Shown: positions 1-14,100, numbered from the stretch's first letter. The stretch: DNA of 64,000 nt from Amylostereum areolatum (GCA_012932865.1 SAXG01000007.1:682001-746000); one strand, 5' to 3'. Numbers and translations: made by a program. The notes: a model not told the origin generated them from the sequence alone.

Positions 1-2
1 AG

Positions 3-3000
3 GTCAAACCAGCCGCGAAACCAGCCGCGAAACCGGCCGCCAAATCCAAGCCTGCTCCAAAGTCCAAGGCTGCATCCAAGAAGAAGGTATTGACCGATGC
101 AGATGAGAACATAGACGAGAGCTTCATGATGGATGTGGACGGGGAGTCTGACGCTGGTCCCTCGGTCCCCAAAGCTGCTCCTGCGGCCACCAACGGGAAG
201 AAGAAGACCGCGTCGGAAACATACAAGAAGGTATGTGGCGCATATATGCGCTGTTCATGGATGCTGAACCCGCCACCAGCTCACCCAACTAGAGCATGTC
301 CTTCAACGACCGGACACTTACATTGGGAGCGTCGAAACAATGACGCAGAACATCTGGGTTTATGACTCTGAGACGAAACGCATGGTTCTACGGGACGTTA
401 CTTATGTTCCTGGTTTCTTCAAGATTGTGGACGAAATTCTCGTCAATGCCGCCGACAATAAGGTGCGTGGACTGTTCCTGTCGAAGTATCCGTGGACTCA
501 CGGAGATGCAGATCAACGATGCCAGTATGGACACCCTCAAGGTTGAGATTGACCCGGAGGAAGGATCCATCTCCGTATACAATAACGGGCGCGGTATTCC
601 CGTCGAAATCCATTCAAAGGAGAAGATATACATTCCAGAACTCATATTTGGTCACTTGCTCACGGGTGCAAACTACGACGATGACGAGAAGAAGCTGACC
701 GGTGGCCGTAATGGTCTAGGAGCTAAATTGACCAATATATATTCAAACGAGTTCACGGTCGAAACCGCGGACAAGAACTCTTCCCAGAAGTACAAGCAAA
801 CGTGGACAGACAACATGGGCAAGTGCGGCAAAGCCAAGATCACGAAGAACGGTCGTGGCGAGGAGTACACGAAGATTACGTTCAAGCCCGACCTCAAACG
901 GTTTGGCATGACCTCCATCGACAGCGATACCACAGCATTGCTCAAGAAACGCGTTTTCGACATGGCCGGTACGGTCAGAGACGTTAAGGTCTATCTGAAC
1001 GACGAGCGCCTCAAGATCAAGAACTTCAAGCATTACGTCGAGATGTACCTCAGCTCAGCCGCTGCGGAGGCGGCGGAGAACTCAGGTGGTGCAGCTCAAG
1101 TAAAGCCTTCCATCCTCTATGAACGTATCAGTGATCGTTGGGAAGTCGCCTTTGCTGTCTCTGATGGCACCTTCCAACATGTCTCCTTCGCCAACTCGAT
1201 CTCCACGACTAAAGGCGGGACGCACGTTAACGTGATTACGGACCAAATCGCGAAAGACCTTATCACCGCGATCTCGAAGAAGAACAAGGCGGCAGCAGTC
1301 AAGGCGGGCAAAGTCAAGGAGCACATGTGGATCTTCGTCAACGCTCTTATCGAGAACCCCACGTTCGACAGCCAGACGAAGGAAAACATGACGCTGCCGG
1401 CGAGCAAGTTCGGGTCGAAGCCGAAACTTTCAGATGACTTCCTGAAGAAAGGTTCTTTATCGTTCCTCTGCTACGCTACTGTGTTGTACAACGAACTAAC
1501 ACTTCAACTCCTCTCTAGTTCAAAAGTCGCCTATCGTCGAGAACATTTTGAACTGGGCCAAGTTCAGAGCAGACCAGCAGATCAAGAAGACAGACGGCAC
1601 GAAACGTAGTCGGTAGGGTTTTTCATCACACATGTAGAGGACTTTCCTAACCGAGCATAGGCTCACGGGTCTCACAAAACTTGCCGACGCCAACAATGCC
1701 GGTACCAAGAACGCCGTCAACTGCACTCTCATCCTCACGGAAGGAGACTCGGCTAAGGCGCTCGCCGTAGCAGGTCTCGGCGTCGTCGGCCGCGATAACT
1801 TTGGTGTCTTCCCGCTGCGTGGCAAGCTTCTCAATGTTCGTGAGGCCCGACATGACCAGATCATGAAGAACGAGGAGATTCAAAATATCAAGAAAATCAT
1901 GGGCTTGCAGAGCAACAAGGAATACAGCAGAGCTGCACTGTCGACTCTGCGATATGGCAAGTTGATGATTATGACTGATCAGGTAGGTTCATGATGTCTG
2001 CGTTTCCTGTAAGATATTGACGGAACGTAGGATCACGATGGCTCCCACATCAAAGGCCTCCTTATCAACTTTCTTGACCATTTCTTTCCCTCCCTTCTCA
2101 AGCTGCCTGAGTTCCTTGTCGAGTTCGTGACACCCATCGTTCGAGTAAGTATCAAAAATGCTACGTGGTGGTCATTTTATTGAACCACGCCTCTTGTAGG
2201 TCACCAAGGGCAACCACCGCAAGGACTTCTTCACCATCCCCGAGTACGAGCAGTGGCTCGAAGAAACTCCGGATGCGCACAAATGGACCTCGAAGTACTA
2301 TAAGGTACGCGTGTACAACCTCTGGTTGTGGGACCCGCTAACGATGTGCTATAGGGTTTGGGAACGAGCAAGGACTCAGACGCTCGTGACTACTTCAGCC
2401 ATATGGAAAAGCACATGATTCCTTTCGCTGCGACGCAGGACGGCGACAAGGAGCTGATCGAATTGGCCTTCAGCAAGAAAAAGGCGGATGATCGTAAGGA
2501 ATGGCTCCGCAAATTCAAGGCGCGTCCTTTTTCTTTCCGGAGCTTTTGCTTGTATTGACTGTCAACGCAGCCGGGAACGTATCTGGACCACGATACCGAC
2601 CAAATCTCCTACTCTGACTTCATCAATAAGGAGCTCATCTTGTTTTCCATGGCCGACAACGTTCGCTCAATCCCGTCTGTCGCTGATGGTCTCAAACCCG
2701 GTCAGAGGAAGGTTCTTTGGGCCTGCTTCAAGCGCAACTTGAAGAAAGAAATCAAGGTCAAGGTGTTTGTTTTTCTTCTCTGGAACTGTCGACTCATTCT
2801 GTTTTTTCAGGTTGCCCAACTTGTCGGCTACATCTCAGAACACGCGGCGTATCACCACGGTGAAATGAGTTTAACGATGACCATCGTGAATTTGGCCCAG
2901 GACTACGTTGGCAGCAACAACTTGAACCTTCTCCTCCCGAACGGCCAGTACGGAACTCGAGACGTTGGCGGCAAGGACCACGCCTCGGCTAGGTATATTT

Positions 3001-5404
3001 TCACGGAAGTGTCTCCCATCACTCGCGCGCTCCTCCACCCGGCGGATGATCCTCTCCTCACCTACCTCAAGGAGGACAATGATCAGATCGAGCCTGAATG
3101 GTACATGCCCATTCTGCCCTTGGTGCTCGTCAACGGAGCTGAGGGCATTGGCACAGGTGCCCCTCGTCCCCTACCTCTCCATCATGCCATCCATTGACCA
3201 TAGGTTTATATAGGTTGGAGTACATCCATTCCCAGCTACAACCCCGTCGATATCATTGCAAACATCCGTCGCTTGATGGCGGGCGAGGAATTGGTGCCCA
3301 TGACCCCATGGTGGCGCGGCTTCAAGGGCACGGTCACCAAGACGGGCGACAACAGGTACGATGTCGTCGGCATCGTCAAGAAGATCAACGACACCACCGT
3401 CGAGATCACCGAGTTGCCGATTCACAAGTGGACGCAAACGTTCAAAGCCGATCTCGAGACGATGATCGGCGAGAAAGGTGAAGGCATGGTCAAGGTAAAA
3501 ACCCCTCTTATATCTCCTCATTTCTGCCTTGCTGATCGGCCGGGGTGTATATAGGACTACAAAGAGCATCACGATAATGTCAACGTGCATTTCATCGTCA
3601 ACATGGCGCAGAAGGACCTGGAGAAGGCCGAAGCGCAGGGATTGGTCGAATTCTTCAAACTCACGGGCAAACTCAACACCAGCAACATGATCTGCTTTGA
3701 TTTCGATGGGAAGATCCGGAAGTACAGCTCCCCGGAGGAAATCATTGAAGAGTTCTACCCCAAGCGTCTCGCTTTCTACCAGAAGCGCAAGGTTCGTCTC
3801 CCCTCTTTTTCGGACTTGTCGGGGCTACCGACTGACTGTATCGTAGGACTTCATGGCGACCGAGCTGCAGAACCAGTTCGAGAAGCTCACCAATCAGGCG
3901 CGGTTTGTGCAGGAGATTGTGGACAAGAAGCTCACGGTCTCCAACCGGAAGAAGGCGGACATCGTTGATGAGTTGCGCGAGAAGAAATACCGCCCATTCC
4001 CCAAGATATCCAAGGCGAAGGCCGCAGGGGAAAACGCGGAGGTCGTTGAGGAGGTTGAGGCAGAGGAGGAAGCTACGGGTACGACGTCCGACTACGACTA
4101 CCTGTTGGGCATGGCTATCTGGAGCTTGACCAAGGAGAAGGTACGTCTTTATATCATACGTGTGGTCGTAGCACATGCTAACAACGTTTATAGATTGAGA
4201 GACTCAAGCAGCAAGCCGCCGAGAAAGAGCAGGAGCTCCTCACGTTGCTCAAGCTCTCGCCCAACGAGATCTGGAACACCGATCTCGACCATTTCCTCAA
4301 GCAGTGGGATGTAAGCTACTTCATTCAACCCCACCCGCGTTCTGCTCACGCATCCCTTTTCGCAGGGCGTCTGTGCAGAGTGGGAGGAGAAACTGAACAA
4401 GGACTCCAACGGCAAGAAGGTCAAGCGCAAGCAAGCTACGCTGCGTACGCGCAAGTCGCTCGGCAGCGGGAAGCGCAAGGACGATGACGAGTCGGACGAC
4501 GACTTCATGCCCAAGGCGAAAGCGGCTGCGAAGAAGGCCACAGGTCCAACCGCTGCTGCAACCCTTGCTAAATCTCGCGCCAAGCCTGCCGCAGCGAAAG
4601 CGTCAGGTTCGGACGCGGTCCTGGACGACGACGACGTCGCCGAGGTCATACCCGCGCCCAAAAAACGCGCAGCGCCTGCAAAGAAACCGAAGATCGAGGA
4701 CAGCGACGACGAGCCGCCCGCCGCTGCCGCGCCCAAGAAACGAGCACTTGCCACGAAGAAACCGAAGACGCTGGACAGCGACGATGACGATCCTCAGCCG
4801 CCACCCAAGAAGCGCAAGACGCCAGTCAAGAAAGACCTGGACTCGGACATCGAGATGTTCGATGACGACGACGGGTACGATGAGCCTCCGCCCAAGAAGT
4901 CCTGCACCGAAGAGGACGAAGAAAGTAGTGGACGACGATGACGATTCTGGGGATGACGCGGTGGCGGCGGCGATGGCCAAGGGCAAAGGTAAAGCCAAAG
5001 AGGCCGCGACCAAGCGAAAGACGTAAGTCCCTTTTCATCCTCCGTCTTCACCCCGCTAAGTACACCCGCCCTACAGCCCGGACGATGACGATGACGATGA
5101 CGGGAGCGACGCCGACGTCAAACCCCTCAAGAAGGCGAAGCAATCCGCCATGACCGACTTCCTCACCAAGAAACCTCCCGCCGCGAAGCCGACGGCGCGT
5201 AAGCCTTCCTCCACAGCTGCCAAACCCAAAGCCTCGACGGCGGCGGCAAAGAAGGCAAAGAAGGAAGAGAGCAGCGACGACGAGCTCCTGCGCGGGGGTG
5301 ACAGCCCGCCGCCTGCGCCGCGGACGACGGCCAAGCGTAGTGCCGCTACGAAGGCGAAGCCTGCGTATATCGAGCTGAGCGACGGGGACGACGACGACGA
5401 TTAG
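3..5404 (+). CDS. TOP2: DNA topoisomerase II (partial, 5' end outside window)
   Basis: Type IIA topoisomerase, which passes one DNA duplex through another using ATP; nuclear and essential. About 16 exons read continuously: 3-230, 280-462, 512-1451, 1519-1612, 1661-1982, 2031-2144, 2200-2304, 2355-2519, 2571-about 2755, 2811-3156, 3214-3494, 3555-3791, 3847-4140, 4194-4310, 4366-5022, 5077-5404. Visible motifs are the GHKL ATPase (NNGRGIPVEIH; GGRNGLGAKL), the TOPRIM EGDSAKALA and DQDHDGSHIKG, and the catalytic tyrosine context ASARYIFTEVSP. The N-terminal region starts inside KPAA repeats, so the start codon lies upstream. The C-terminal tail is a Lys/Asp/Ser-rich nuclear tail ending in a run of Asp. 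Oddities: a GC-AG intron at 2520-2570, and one extra base near 4900 that shifts the tail frame and would truncate it. Identification is certain; the frame break is probably an assembly error. Confidence 0.96.
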
Positions 5405-5964
5405 TTGACTTTCGCTCCAGGTCTGCTTGTTCCGCTGTTCCTTCTGCTTGTAGTAGATCCTTTCCATCCACCTGATCCGCTCTCTTACTCTGACTTTCTC
5501 AATATCTTAGGCATCTTCTGCTGTATAACGATTTCCTACCACCTAACGAGTGTAACGTACTTCACATTTTATGATATCTTCGTGTCCTTATCCTCGTCGT
5601 CTCCTCGGCGCGATGCGGCGCTGTCAACGAGTAACCCTGTCAGGGTGGCGCAACGTGCTTTCATTTGCCTGTGACCGTTTAGAACGTTCTTGCTGAAGCT
5701 CATAGCGCCTTTCGAGGTATCCGATCGACCGGAAAACGTTCAGATCGTACTTTATCAAGTTGCATCGCGGTGGAGTCAGACCGATGGTTTGATCACAAGC
5801 TTGTCTGCGTTGTATACGTAGCACGTTCGATCCGGGTACGCGACTTCCACGACGCGTCCACCCTTCTTTCTGACCCTGCCACTGACAGTTCCAGGTTAAG
5901 AACCCAGTGCGATCGCTGGACTTCGCCTTCCATCATCGTCCGCTCCTTTCTCCAGTTCAACAAT
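5405..5964. other. intergenic, TOP2 3' end to MetE-like promoter
   Basis: About 560 bases with T-rich 3'-UTR-like sequence after the TOP2 stop and C/T-rich sequence just before the next start. No gene seen; open frames here are short and unsupported. Confidence 0.6.
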
Positions 5965-7881
5965 ATGCCCATCCCCACCGAAGTCGTTGGCTCTCTTCCG
6001 CGCCCGCTTGGTCTGTCCCCCTTCTCACCCGATGGGCTTCCACTTAACGTGTGCCTTGTCCTTCCGACAACATCCTATAGTCCTCCAGGAGGCCATCGCC
6101 GCGTACGATGCCGGGAAGATCACGCGCGACGACCTGCGCAAGGAACAGGACAAGGCTGCTCAGGACTCCGTCCAGAAGATGGAGGCGACCGGCGAGACCT
6201 TCGTCACCGACGGCGAGCAACGCGCCAGCTCGTACGCATCTTCCATCCCTCCCTTCTCCCTTTCATTGAACGGTATGCAGGTTCGCGACTTATCCCATCA
6301 CCGAGTACGCCGACGTCCGTTTGATTTTTGCGGCAATTTCGCTGAAGGTTCACGGTCGTTAGCACCCTCGCCGGTACGGGCCTTGCGGACGGTTTTGTCG
6401 CGGACGGGCAGTACTTCGCCATTTTCGACGATGGGCACCATCGTCAATTGCCCCGCTTGACCAAGGGCCCCTTCCGTTACAAGTGACGCTGTTCCCATCG
6501 AAAGCCATCCGGCCTAAGTATGTACTCACGCACCTTTTCGTCTGCGTCAGGAACCACGCGTTCGACAACCTCAAGCTCTCAGCCCCCTACGCCGAAGGCG
6601 CATACAAGCACGTCCTTGCCTCCGTCGTCGTTCCTCCTTTCTCCCAACTAACGCCGGTCGTCCGTGCGCTCCACAGGTCCGCCGTGATCTCGCCCTCGAT
6701 GCTCTACCTCCTCTACCCGCTCACCAGCGAGATCGAGGGCTACCCCAAATCCGAGTTCGTCAAGGACCTCGTCAACGAGTGCGAGAAGGACATCCGCGGA
6801 TGTTTCGAGGCGGGCGCGTCGCGCGTGTCCATCGATTTTACCGAGTCCGCGCCTCTTTCTCGTCCCGAGGTGATGATCGTTCTGACCCGTGGCGTGGTGC
6901 GGGCAAATTAGGGGCCGTTTGGCGTCGAAGAACGATCCGCGCAACCCGTGGACGGGCAAGCAGCTCCTGCAGACGTTCGTGGACCTGAACAACCAAGTGC
7001 TCGCGCGCTTCACGGCGGAGGAGCGAAGGAACATCGGTCTGTTCGCCCCGCGTGTCTGCTTTTCCATTCCATGCTCACGTACGGTCCGCCTTTGCTTTCT
7101 AGGCATGGACACGTGAGTCGATTTGTTCTCGAAGCGTGCGTTCCGTGGCTGAGCTTTATGATGCTTCGAAAGGTGCCCCGGCGGCGATTGCGACGTGAGT
7201 AGCTGAATGTCCAGCCCTATCTTCAAATACCTACTCATCAATACCGACTCTACCACGCAGAGCGTCCACAGGTTTGCTCAGCCTCCTAAGTGACCCCTCC
7301 AGATTTACATTAGCATTGACGTAATCGCAGTGCTGAAGTCCCCTACCATGCGCTCCTCCCTTCGATGTTTCAGATCAACGTCGGATACTTCCTCATCCAG
7401 CTCGCGTCCGAGAAAGACAAGGAGACGGTATACAAGGAAATCGGGGCCCACATCCGCAAGGACGCGAACGGCGTGAAACAGGTGCGCCCTCGTTGGCGCG
7501 TGAAGGAGCTGTAGTATGCTGGTAGGGAGTATAAGCGCTGACGGAAGATATCAGGTGGCTTTCATCGGCGTCGTTGACCCGCTCAACCCCGCCATCGAAT
7601 CCCCCGAATCGATCGCAGACGCGCTCGTCACGGCCGCAAAATACATCCCGACCGACCAGCTCGGCGCCACGGACGACTGTGGTGCGTCCTCTCCTAACTT
7701 GCTCCCATCTTTCCTTCGGGAACTGACCACCGCGACGCGGGATTGGACAGGCTTCTCCCCGTTCAGCACAGACCTCAAGCCGAATCACGGCAGCCCTGAC
7801 TTTGCGCGCGATATCGCGTTCCAGAAGATCGCGAACCGGGTGAAGGGGGCGAAGATTGCGAGCGAGAAGTTAGGGATCTGA
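5965..7881 (+). CDS. UROD/MetE-like protein (cobalamin-independent methionine synthase C-terminal family)
   Basis: Member of the family related to the catalytic half of cobalamin-independent methionine synthase; stand-alone fungal versions have no firmly assigned substrate. The ATG at 5965 gives MPIPTEVVGSLPRP, the usual family start. About ten short exons then give a near-continuous match: GETFVTDGEQ, LAGTGLADG, YFAIFDDGHHRQLPRL, FVKDLVNECEKDIRGCF, SIDFTE, DPRNPWTGKQLLQTFVDLNN, TCPGGDCDS, VPYHALLPSMFQINVGYF, FIGVVDPLNP, LGATDDCGFSPF, ending KIASEKLGI. The zinc-ligand region that normally reads HTC reads DTC here, from a tiny 10-nt exon at about 7103-7112. The cysteines of GGDC and DDCG are present. 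Length is about 400 aa. Whether the enzyme still binds zinc normally is an open question. Confidence 0.85.
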
Positions 7882-8107
7882 AGGCGTCGATGGGACTGGG
7901 ACCGGGCAGTCGGCCTAGAAAGAAATCAATGTAAGATTGCTCTTGAGATATACGGTGGTTTGTGTCTTGGACTTCCCGGCGCCATTGAATATTGGGGTTC
8001 GGACTGGATCAACCGGGGCCTCCCATTCCAACAACGCGAGGATGTTGGGTTGGGTCACGTTTATATCCGATTGAAAGCATAACCAAGCTACTCTACCGCA
8101 AAAGTCC

Positions 8108-11100
8108 TCAGTCATCTAGATCGTCCACGTTCAAGACCGGCTTCTGCTCCAGCTTTTTGACCCTTTCCCGAATGATCCCCTTGTACACAATGGCTATCTC
8201 CATGTCCAACTGTCCGTCCATGCCCACCTCGGTTGCGAGTGCGAAAACGCGCATGACGTGTGTCTTCAGCGCCTCCAGATTTTTCTCGCGATGCAAGCTC
8301 GAGGAAGGTCCGATCTTCTTTTGCAAAGCATGAAGTTCCTTCGAAAGGGTGCTGTGGGCGTATGAGCTGGTCAGGAAATACTGGCCTGGGGAAGAAAAAT
8401 GAGAGGTGCGAACCTAATTTTCGTCTGGTCCCGCATCACTTTCTCCAGGTCGTCGTGTTGCGCTTTCGCCATCCTCGCCTTGGCTTCGCTTTTATCCTTC
8501 GCCACCTTCACCAACATCGCCTCAATGCACGCCAATACATGGACCAATGGTCCCATAAACACGAATCGATACGTTGACGTTGTACTCCATTTGATCTTTT
8601 CCGATTCCTTGAGGCAAAGGTCATAGTACTTGACACGATATGTGGGCAGGCCGGCAGCAGGGAAGGAGTTGCGATAGCGGACCATGCGTCGGTAGTACTT
8701 CAACAGTGTGAACAGGGCCTTCCTTCGAACGGCGACGGCTTCAGGGGACATATTCCTCGCGGCATCGCTAGCTACGGACTGGATGATAGCATCGAGGTCT
8801 TCATGCTTGGTTTCCTCAGTATCCTCTTCTTTCTCTTCGATAGACGATCCTGGCACATCCGGGGAATCGTCAAGGGTTGTATCGGGTTCCCTGTTTTCTG
8901 CTGTCGGTTTGAGAGAGGGTACAAATGGCGCAGCATCCACACGTAGTTTGGACTCGATGAAGCCGTCAGCCTTGAGTAAATAGGGGATTTCGGCGAGTGT
9001 TTTGAAGGTGACTCGCTTTATACGAGGGTGGGATGGGAGCGAACGACCTCCGGGAACACTAAGAACGATCACTTCATCCAGTGGGGTTTCGCCTAATGTC
9101 GTCGTCGCCACTCGTCCTAGACGAGACCAGTCTTCAGCCATGACATATCTTATAAGAAAGAATGAGCGCAAGACTATGATCGTCAAAATGGTAGACGAAC
9201 TGGCTATATTCCATTGGGATCATTGTTTGTCCCCGTCCGAGCGACGTCACACTATGAAGAATCTTGGCCTGGGTATCCCGTCGGTTCATGTTATAGCCAA
9301 CTAGCAAACACGGTCAGTAAACTGCTACCACACTAAAACACAGTCTACAGACGACGTACAAAGGCACACGCAGCGGCATCTGTTCGAGACAAATTAATCA
9401 TGGACAAGAGGAAAATCCGTGTAAAGGGCTCACATGCGTGCGATAACCAGTTCACGCACTCGGGGTGGAGCATCATTAATCGGCCTGTTGTGATACAATA
9501 GGTGTTCTGCAAGTAAGTGGCAGAGTCAGTGTCCAGTAACATATACAGCGGTTGGGTCACTCGCCGGAGTCAGCACCAGTATGCAGTTGGTGGAGGAGTT
9601 CTTGGACGGGTTCCACAAATAAGGAAAGCGCCCTCAACTCTTTGCCCCGCAGCCTATCGGCATCAGGGATACGCGCCAATATCCAGCTCCGAGGCAGAGT
9701 TACGCCGTGCAACCCATGAAATAGGCGTTTGGCGAAGATACAAGAGCTGCTCAGGAGGTCCATGAACGCGCATAGAACAATAACGTCTACGTGGATTCGA
9801 TTGTCCAACAAGTGCCTGTTCAAACAAACCGTAAGTATGCGTCAAATTTGAAAACCACAGAGGGTAGAGAACCTACTTGAAGAACAATACACCGGCAATG
9901 ACACTCGTCTTTTCCGATCCTTGGAAGAAATTGACCAATTCATGAACGACATAGTTTGAGGCTCCCGTGTTGCCTAGGGAACGGAGGAGATGAGGAGGGC
10001 GATAACCGTTTACAACCTTCGTATCGTTTATGTAGTTACGAATCGCCTCCCTGTTCACGAGATATCCTAGGCTTAACGACCGCAAGAGCGTTGTCGCGAA
10101 GGCAAACTTGGGCTCGTAAGGGTCTAGGGTGTACAGCATGCTTTTCACAACGTCTCGAAGGAAACCCAAGCCTCGCTTTGCCTGTGGGATTTGGGCAGTG
10201 TTCAAGATGACGGCAGATCCATATCCGTGGTATACGGGGAAAAGGGTGTCGGAGACACGTTCCAGCCAGATTCTGGACAGTACACGAGTGATCAATTAAC
10301 GTAGCTCGAAGGATGTTCGTGAAAAATGTACCGCCGAATACGAGCCCTCTGTTGCGATCCTTGACTCCATGCTGGTAGCGATTCTCGCACTTGCAAGATC
10401 AGCCCCAAAATGAAGTAGAACTGAACTCTTCGATTGAACCATGTCTTGTCCATATTGTGCTCTCGTTGGCACTGCCTTCCGCGGTTGCACGTTCGTGTTG
10501 TCGCGTACATCTGGCATGGATCCAGAGCAGTAACCTGGAGTGCCTGGTCCCAGACGATCCCAATGGTTTTGCGCAATCGCTCGGTCAGCGCAAATTCGAG
10601 GTGGTCTTGCGCTTGTACATGGCTCAGGGAAATAATGTCGTCCACGAACTGCCTACGAGTCTTTTCTTCGTAGCTGGAAAACATGAAGGTCCCGCGCCGA
10701 AAGTAAATTTGACCATCTTCTCGCGGCTCGACGCTGAAGAGCCTTTGAACCGATACGTGGGACCAAGGGCCTTCAAGCCCGATGAATTCTCGGAGCAGGG
10801 CAGCGTACGAATAGAACTTTTCGAGGGAAAGGGTGATTTGTTCGCCTGTACCTCTGAGGAGATCTTGGGTCTTCCGGAAAGCATGATCAAGACATAACAG
10901 AGCGGCGGGCTTGTCGTTGATTCCTAAGAGGGCATTTCCAAGTCTGCGAAGGCTGGGCACATCTCCCTGCTCGATGGCGATGAACATTTCGATCTATAAC
11001 ATAGAGACATTCAGGTCACAGCAATGACTAGCCAACACTTACGGGGCACGTACCTGCAGTCGCTCCTTCTCTTGCAAAAGGCCAGTGTCCACCTGCTTCA

Positions 11101-14100
11101 CGTAGTGGAATATTTGTTTGATGTTCGTCTGCTGCAGATTGTTCGACAGGTCGACTACAACGGCGAAAGAGAAAACCTTCCAGAGCGAATTGAGAATGCA
11201 GTCTTTTGCCTTGATCATCGACTCCTTTGTCGAGGTGGATTGGTAATCCCGGAGGAACAAACCGATCGCTTGCATTGTTCGACCTTCCTCGAGATGCAAG
11301 TCCGCCGCCTCTCCATATCGGCCTTCTTCGACGAGGATCTCCACCCGGGCCACATCCAGGTCGTAATCCTCCACGAATTCCAGCTTTTCATCTAATGAAT
11401 CGAAGAGACTTGCAGCCGTCCTGATCACTTCCTGTCACTCTCCTTTCCAAGGAAAGAACGGATGCAACTCACTTCAAGTCATTCTGCTTGAAGAAGTATA
11501 GCCTCGAAACATCGCGGAGGGGCAAAGCGACGGCTTCGTCCATATCGTGCCAATGTGCTTGAAGGACTGAAACTGTTTCCGAAAACAAACCCGCCTTCCT
11601 GAAATTCTTCGCGGCGTCGTTGAACCGCCTCCCTGCCAGGTATGCATGCCCCGCTCGCCCATATTCGCCAATCGTTACAAATAGTTCTGCCGCGACACGG
11701 AGGTACTCGTTCTTTTCCCGTGCTGCCTCGTTTGCGCATCCAATGAACGCCTCGGCGGCTTCGATGGAAGCACGCTTGCGAAGGTCGGTAGCGCGCGAAA
11801 TTGGCGTCGAACGTGCCTGTTCTCGTAGGTAGTATGCATACGCGACGGCCCGTTCACGAGGCTTTTCTGCACGCTCGTAGCTGTGCATGGCCTGGAAGTA
11901 CCGTTTGTTGTCGAACAAGGTGCGCGCCATTACTGCCCACTCTTCCGGGGTTGACGCGACAGCGAGCTTGGGTAGTTCGGTGTCGCTGCCGGGGGTGTGG
12001 TGATGAACTAGGTTCTGTGCCATCCAGAAAGTCTGCGAGAGGGGTTTTAGCCAGGAGTTCACATGTTACGGGAGTAAGGAGAAATACCCTCATTGGCGCT
12101 CCCTTGTCCGATTTGTCGACGATCCATAGGTTCTTGCGGGCTCGGGTTACGGCGACGTACAAGAACTTCAGCTGGGAGGGGATAGGCTGTCAGCAAGGAA
12201 AGAGGGCATGGAAAGGAAAAGCATGAATACCTCGTTACACACTCCCATGTGCTTCGTTTCATCAAATGACGGTGCCGCAACGCCATCCCGTTCCGAACGT
12301 TCCAACGCATTCAATACCACGCGCCACTGGGATACGTCGACGGTAGAGTCTTCGAAAAAGTTGAATAGCAGAACCTACCCCATGGAAGGAACGTGATGAG
12401 TAATCATACGAGGCGCACAGAAGGATAAGTAAAGATTCACGTCATTGAACTCTAGACCTTTGCTTTCGTACAACGTCAAGATAAGGCCAATATCTCCAAC
12501 CTGATGGCGAAGCTGTTCTCTCGCTTCTGGAGTACGAACCAGGATGCCTAAATATCCCCCAAAATCAGCCCATTGGACATGTCGCGCCTGCCGTCCACTG
12601 ACATTGCTGTGCACCAAACTCGATATGACTCCCCCTATAACCGCATGAGCGCCGACAAACAAGGCAATGAAGAGGTATCGTCACTCACGCCTCCCCGAAT
12701 AAAAAGCTCTCATAGCGCACATTTTCCTCGTCCCACCCACTGAAAAAAACCGGTTTGATCCCATCCACGATCCCCTTCTCCTCGGCTAGGATGTCGATTG
12801 CGTTTGGCCAAAATTGAGTGATGAGCCGAATGATCGAGTGTGCGCACTTGACGATACCGCCGTGGGAGCGATAGTTGGTTGCGAGCTGGAACGTACGGGG
12901 TTGGCGCGTAGACTTGGATTGGATCTGCGGGACTATGGATTCCTAGAAGAATGAAGATAGATATCAATATAAGAGAAAGATGAAGGAGACGGACTGAGAA
13001 AACACACCTCAAGGCGATGCAGGAAGGCCTTCAGGTCATTGAAACGAAAAGAACTTCCAACCGAGATCGTTTGTGCAGTGTCGCCTGCCCAGAAAAGACC
13101 CTCCGGATTCCAGCATATGAACCGCAATACTACATGGAATACATAATCCCATGAGCCTACGGTGAGAATTGAGGGAAAAAAGGTACTGATTACCCTTAGC
13201 GTCAATGAGCAGGTTGTCCTGCACCTCGTCGACGTACAGAAAGTCAAGCTTCTTCCCCTTCATGTTGAGGCCACGCTCGCCCATCTCGTGCAGGACGGTG
13301 TGGGTGCGATCGGCTGCGTCGTAATCCCGTCTCTCCCGATGCTTTTTGACATAGGCTTCAAACAAGGCATATATCTCCTTCCTTCGGCTTGCGAATGTCG
13401 CTTGTGTGCGCCTGCTGAGGTCCACATAGGTATCATGGTCAAGGAAGGGTTGAGCAGCAGCAAGGGTCTGCTCAGAGCCCTTGATCACACCCATAAATTC
13501 GCCGAAGACCAGAGCCGGGTCTATGACAGTTACGTCAGGACACGGACAGGCCAGTAAGGATGAGTGGTGTGTATACCTAGTCCCTTGGTAAGAGATTGCG
13601 GAAAATGGGGCCAGTACTCGTTCTTGAAGATGTCGTACGAGACAAAAGATGGCCTCTGTTGGAGCATATAATCGCTCGTCGTGGCCGGACCTTGCACAGG
13701 ACTGGCCGTCGGCGTTTTGTCGTCGGGTCCTTGGTCCATATCTGCCTCCAGAAGCGCCAATAGCTACAGATAACCTGGTGGTTAGGTGTCATCCACGCGC
13801 TGGTAAAGGAAGGGCGCACTTTGTCATACGTGATAAACATCGGGAAGTGCCCGTCATTGAGCTCACTAAAGCGCCTGGGCAAATCCTCTCTCCATTCTGC
13901 CGCCTCGTCTCGATCAACCAAGCCCGCCTCTTCCCTGTTCTTCTTCCGCGTCAGCAGCTCTACAATGTCACCCTCTGTATGCGCGGCCATGTGCAATGAC
14001 TCCAGCAACTTGATAAAATACTGTTCGACCTTATCAGCCAGTACGCGCGATTGGGTCACGAAGAGCTGCCGGGGGCGAGGAGAACCAGGCTCAAGAGTTT

